From Anaerolineales bacterium (lineage in GTDB: Bacteria > Chloroflexota > Anaerolineae > 4572-78 > NAK82): a DNA stretch of 6,464 nt. Of this stretch, positions 5,582 through 6,464 are shown piece after piece. The position numbers and the translations under genes were made by a program. Every line of letters begins with the position of its first letter. Within the stretch, counting starts at the first letter, position 1. The notes below the pieces were generated by a model. The model had not been told where the DNA came from and searched no databases. It saw nothing but the letters and a program-made list of their open reading frames with translations. The stretch covers positions 1 to 6,464 of the forward strand of contig JAHELX010000354.1 in NCBI GenBank assembly GCA_024643945.1, read 5' to 3'.

Positions 5582-6136
5582 CTATGGCATTCCCTTCAAT
5601 ACAGTCGGCAGGAAGATTCTGGATTCCAGCTCTTCTCGGCAATGAGCCGCGTACACGCGCAAGACTATCCCACTCGGTCGCCGGGTTTCCTTCTCATAGT
5701 GGAACCCTGCCTTCAGAGCCACGCGCTCAGAAGCCTCGTTCTCAGGATCAATGAGCGCGATCAGCCGCCTCAGGCCCAACTGCTCAAAAGCATACTCGCG
5801 GACGGCCATAGCGGCCTCGGTTGCATATCCCTGGCCCCAGGCCGACTTGCCGAACACGTAGATGAGCTCAATCTCTGCCTGCCCGTCCACCTCTTTTTCG
5901 AGAAGCCCACAGTGGCCGATCACTTCCCCAGATGCCTTCTCGACCACTGGCCAAAGGTCGATCCTGGGAGGGGCAGCCGATTCCGCCTCATCTTCCAGGT
6001 CCTGGCGCAACCGTGCTTCATCCCGAGGCCCGCCCATAAACCTGGTGACATCCGGGTCGGACCATATTTGGGCAAGCGGCGCAGCGTCTGATATTTGTAG
6101 CTCTCGCAGCACCAATCGCCGGGTTTCGATATGCAT
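5582..6136 (-). CDS. GNAT acetyltransferase of the RimJ/RimL type
   Basis: 184 residues, the usual size of RimJ/RimL-like acetyltransferases. It opens with the typical IETRRLVLRELQISDAAPL (3-21), followed by DPDVTRFMGG (28-36), a central strand region with GEVIGHCGLLE (70-80), the beta-bulge strand IELIYVF (89-95), the acetyl-CoA loop WGQGYATEA (100-108) and IDPENEASERVALKAGF (129-145), a segment usual in RimJ/L-like proteins. Members acetylate protein N-termini (ribosomal proteins) or small molecules; the substrate here is unknown. Its ATG (6136) is 19 bp after the stop of the CysRS-like gene and its stop 27 bp before the MBL gene, so the three genes look co-transcribed. No strong ribosome-binding site precedes ATG 6136 (the nearest AGGT is 14 nt away), so it may depend on translational coupling. 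Confidence 0.88.
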   Translation of the reverse strand: MHIETRRLVLRELQISDAAPLAQIWSDPDVTRFMGGPRDEARLRQDLEDEAESAAPPRIDLWPVVEKASGEVIGHCGLLEKEVDGQAEIELIYVFGKSAWGQGYATEAAMAVREYAFEQLGLRRLIALIDPENEASERVALKAGFHYEKETRRPSGIVLRVYAAHCREELESRIFLPTVLKGMP

Positions 6137-6155
6137 ACTTCAGCCAGTTGACCTG

Positions 6156-6464
6156 TCACGCCCCCTGTTGCAACTGCAACCCCATCACCCCTGTCAATTG
6201 GCGCAGGATGCCTTGCGCGGCCACCAAGTCCTGCCCCCCGGCCGCAGCCAGGATGGCGTCGGTCAGGTCATCCAGGGCGGATAGCGCCACGGGCGTGTCC
6301 AGGTCGTCGTCCATAGCCGTGACGAAACGGTCACGATAGGGCGCCGCGTCCAGCGGATTTCCACCGGCGACCGCATCGGAATGGCTGGCGGTGGCGTAGC
6401 GCTCCACGCGGATGGCTGCATGGCGTAGCCCGGCCTCGTCGTACTCCCACGGCGTGCGGTAGTG
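6156..6464 (-). CDS. Cysteinyl-tRNA synthetase-family protein, C-terminal fragment without anticodon-binding domain (CysS/MshC-like)
   Basis: The frame is open to the right edge; 102 residues are visible and the GTG at 6407 is internal. The fragment opens with HYRTPWEYDEAGLRHAA, the conserved HYR-type motif that follows the catalytic core in class I CysRS. It then shows RFVTAMDDDLDTPVALSALD (about 46-65) and ends LRQLTGVMGLQLQQGA. In ordinary CysRS a further C-terminal domain with an anticodon-recognition function follows this helical segment; here the gene stops with TGA. MshC, the mycothiol-pathway ligase that joins cysteine to glucosaminyl-inositol, is a CysRS relative that ends at the same place. 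The gene may therefore be a shortened CysRS, an MshC-like ligase or a CysRS paralogue of unknown role. The catalytic HIGH and KMSKS motifs lie outside the window. It is the first visible gene of the probable operon with the GNAT and MBL genes. Confidence 0.8.
   Translation of the reverse strand, partial: HYRTPWEYDEAGLRHAAIRVERYATASHSDAVAGGNPLDAAPYRDRFVTAMDDDLDTPVALSALDDLTDAILAAAGGQDLVAAQGILRQLTGVMGLQLQQGA

Noticed and set aside
5531..6091. 186-codon plus-strand ORF
   Set aside because: It is antisense to the RimJ/L-type GNAT and the MBL start, both of which are clear families.
1..6464. CRISPR array, insertion sequence or defence system
   Set aside because: No regularly spaced repeats, transposase, terminal repeats or defence-type domains were seen on either strand.

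Overview
This is a gene-dense bacterial window with about nine protein genes, several of them in tight same-strand groups. No rRNA, tRNA, transposase or CRISPR array is visible. The mix (an actinobacterial/chloroflexotal-type CrtI-like oxidoreductase, a VIT1/CCC1 transporter, a PAT-type acetyltransferase, a dodecin and a short CysRS-like protein) would fit a Chloroflexota (Anaerolineae-like) or similar environmental bacterium. This is an inference from protein character only; no marker gene is present. Base composition varies: sampled lines of the first gene are about two-thirds G+C, while the methyltransferase around 2200 is near one half.

Layout. (1) 2-928, plus strand: C-terminal 308 residues of a phytoene-dehydrogenase-like FAD oxidoreductase, cut by the left edge. 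(2) 937-1745, minus strand: a VIT1/CCC1-family metal transporter broken by a net one-base frameshift near 1164-1175; its two halves converge on gene 1 with an 8-bp gap. (3) 1836-2513, minus: a UbiE-type SAM methyltransferase with a very good sigma-70-type promoter at 2599-2627. (4) A 389-bp divergent intergenic region holding that promoter, an outward promoter at 2666-2695, a strong imperfect hairpin (2797-2850) and a possible 32-codon leader ORF. (5) 2903-3811, plus: a ten-helix EamA/DMT transporter. (6) 3827-4036 and 4084-4578, minus: a dodecin and, upstream of it, a PAT-type GNAT acetyltransferase with its own promoter at 4637-4665. (7) 4789-6464, minus: a likely operon running from the right edge, with a CysRS-family C-terminus, then a RimJ/RimL-type GNAT, then an MBL-fold hydrolase. 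The last gene is frameshifted in a G4 run at 4908-4911.

How the parts may work together. Most genes look like independent housekeeping or accessory functions: metal storage or transport, flavin buffering, efflux and acetylation-based detoxification. The most interesting point is the right-hand cluster. The CysRS-like protein ends right after the helical segment that follows the catalytic core and lacks the usual C-terminal anticodon-binding domain, the same architecture as the mycothiol ligase MshC. It sits 19 bp from a GNAT and shares a likely transcript with an MBL hydrolase. That combination could belong to cysteine or low-molecular-weight-thiol chemistry, but this is a hypothesis. The two frameshifts are each fixed by one base and may be sequencing or assembly errors.
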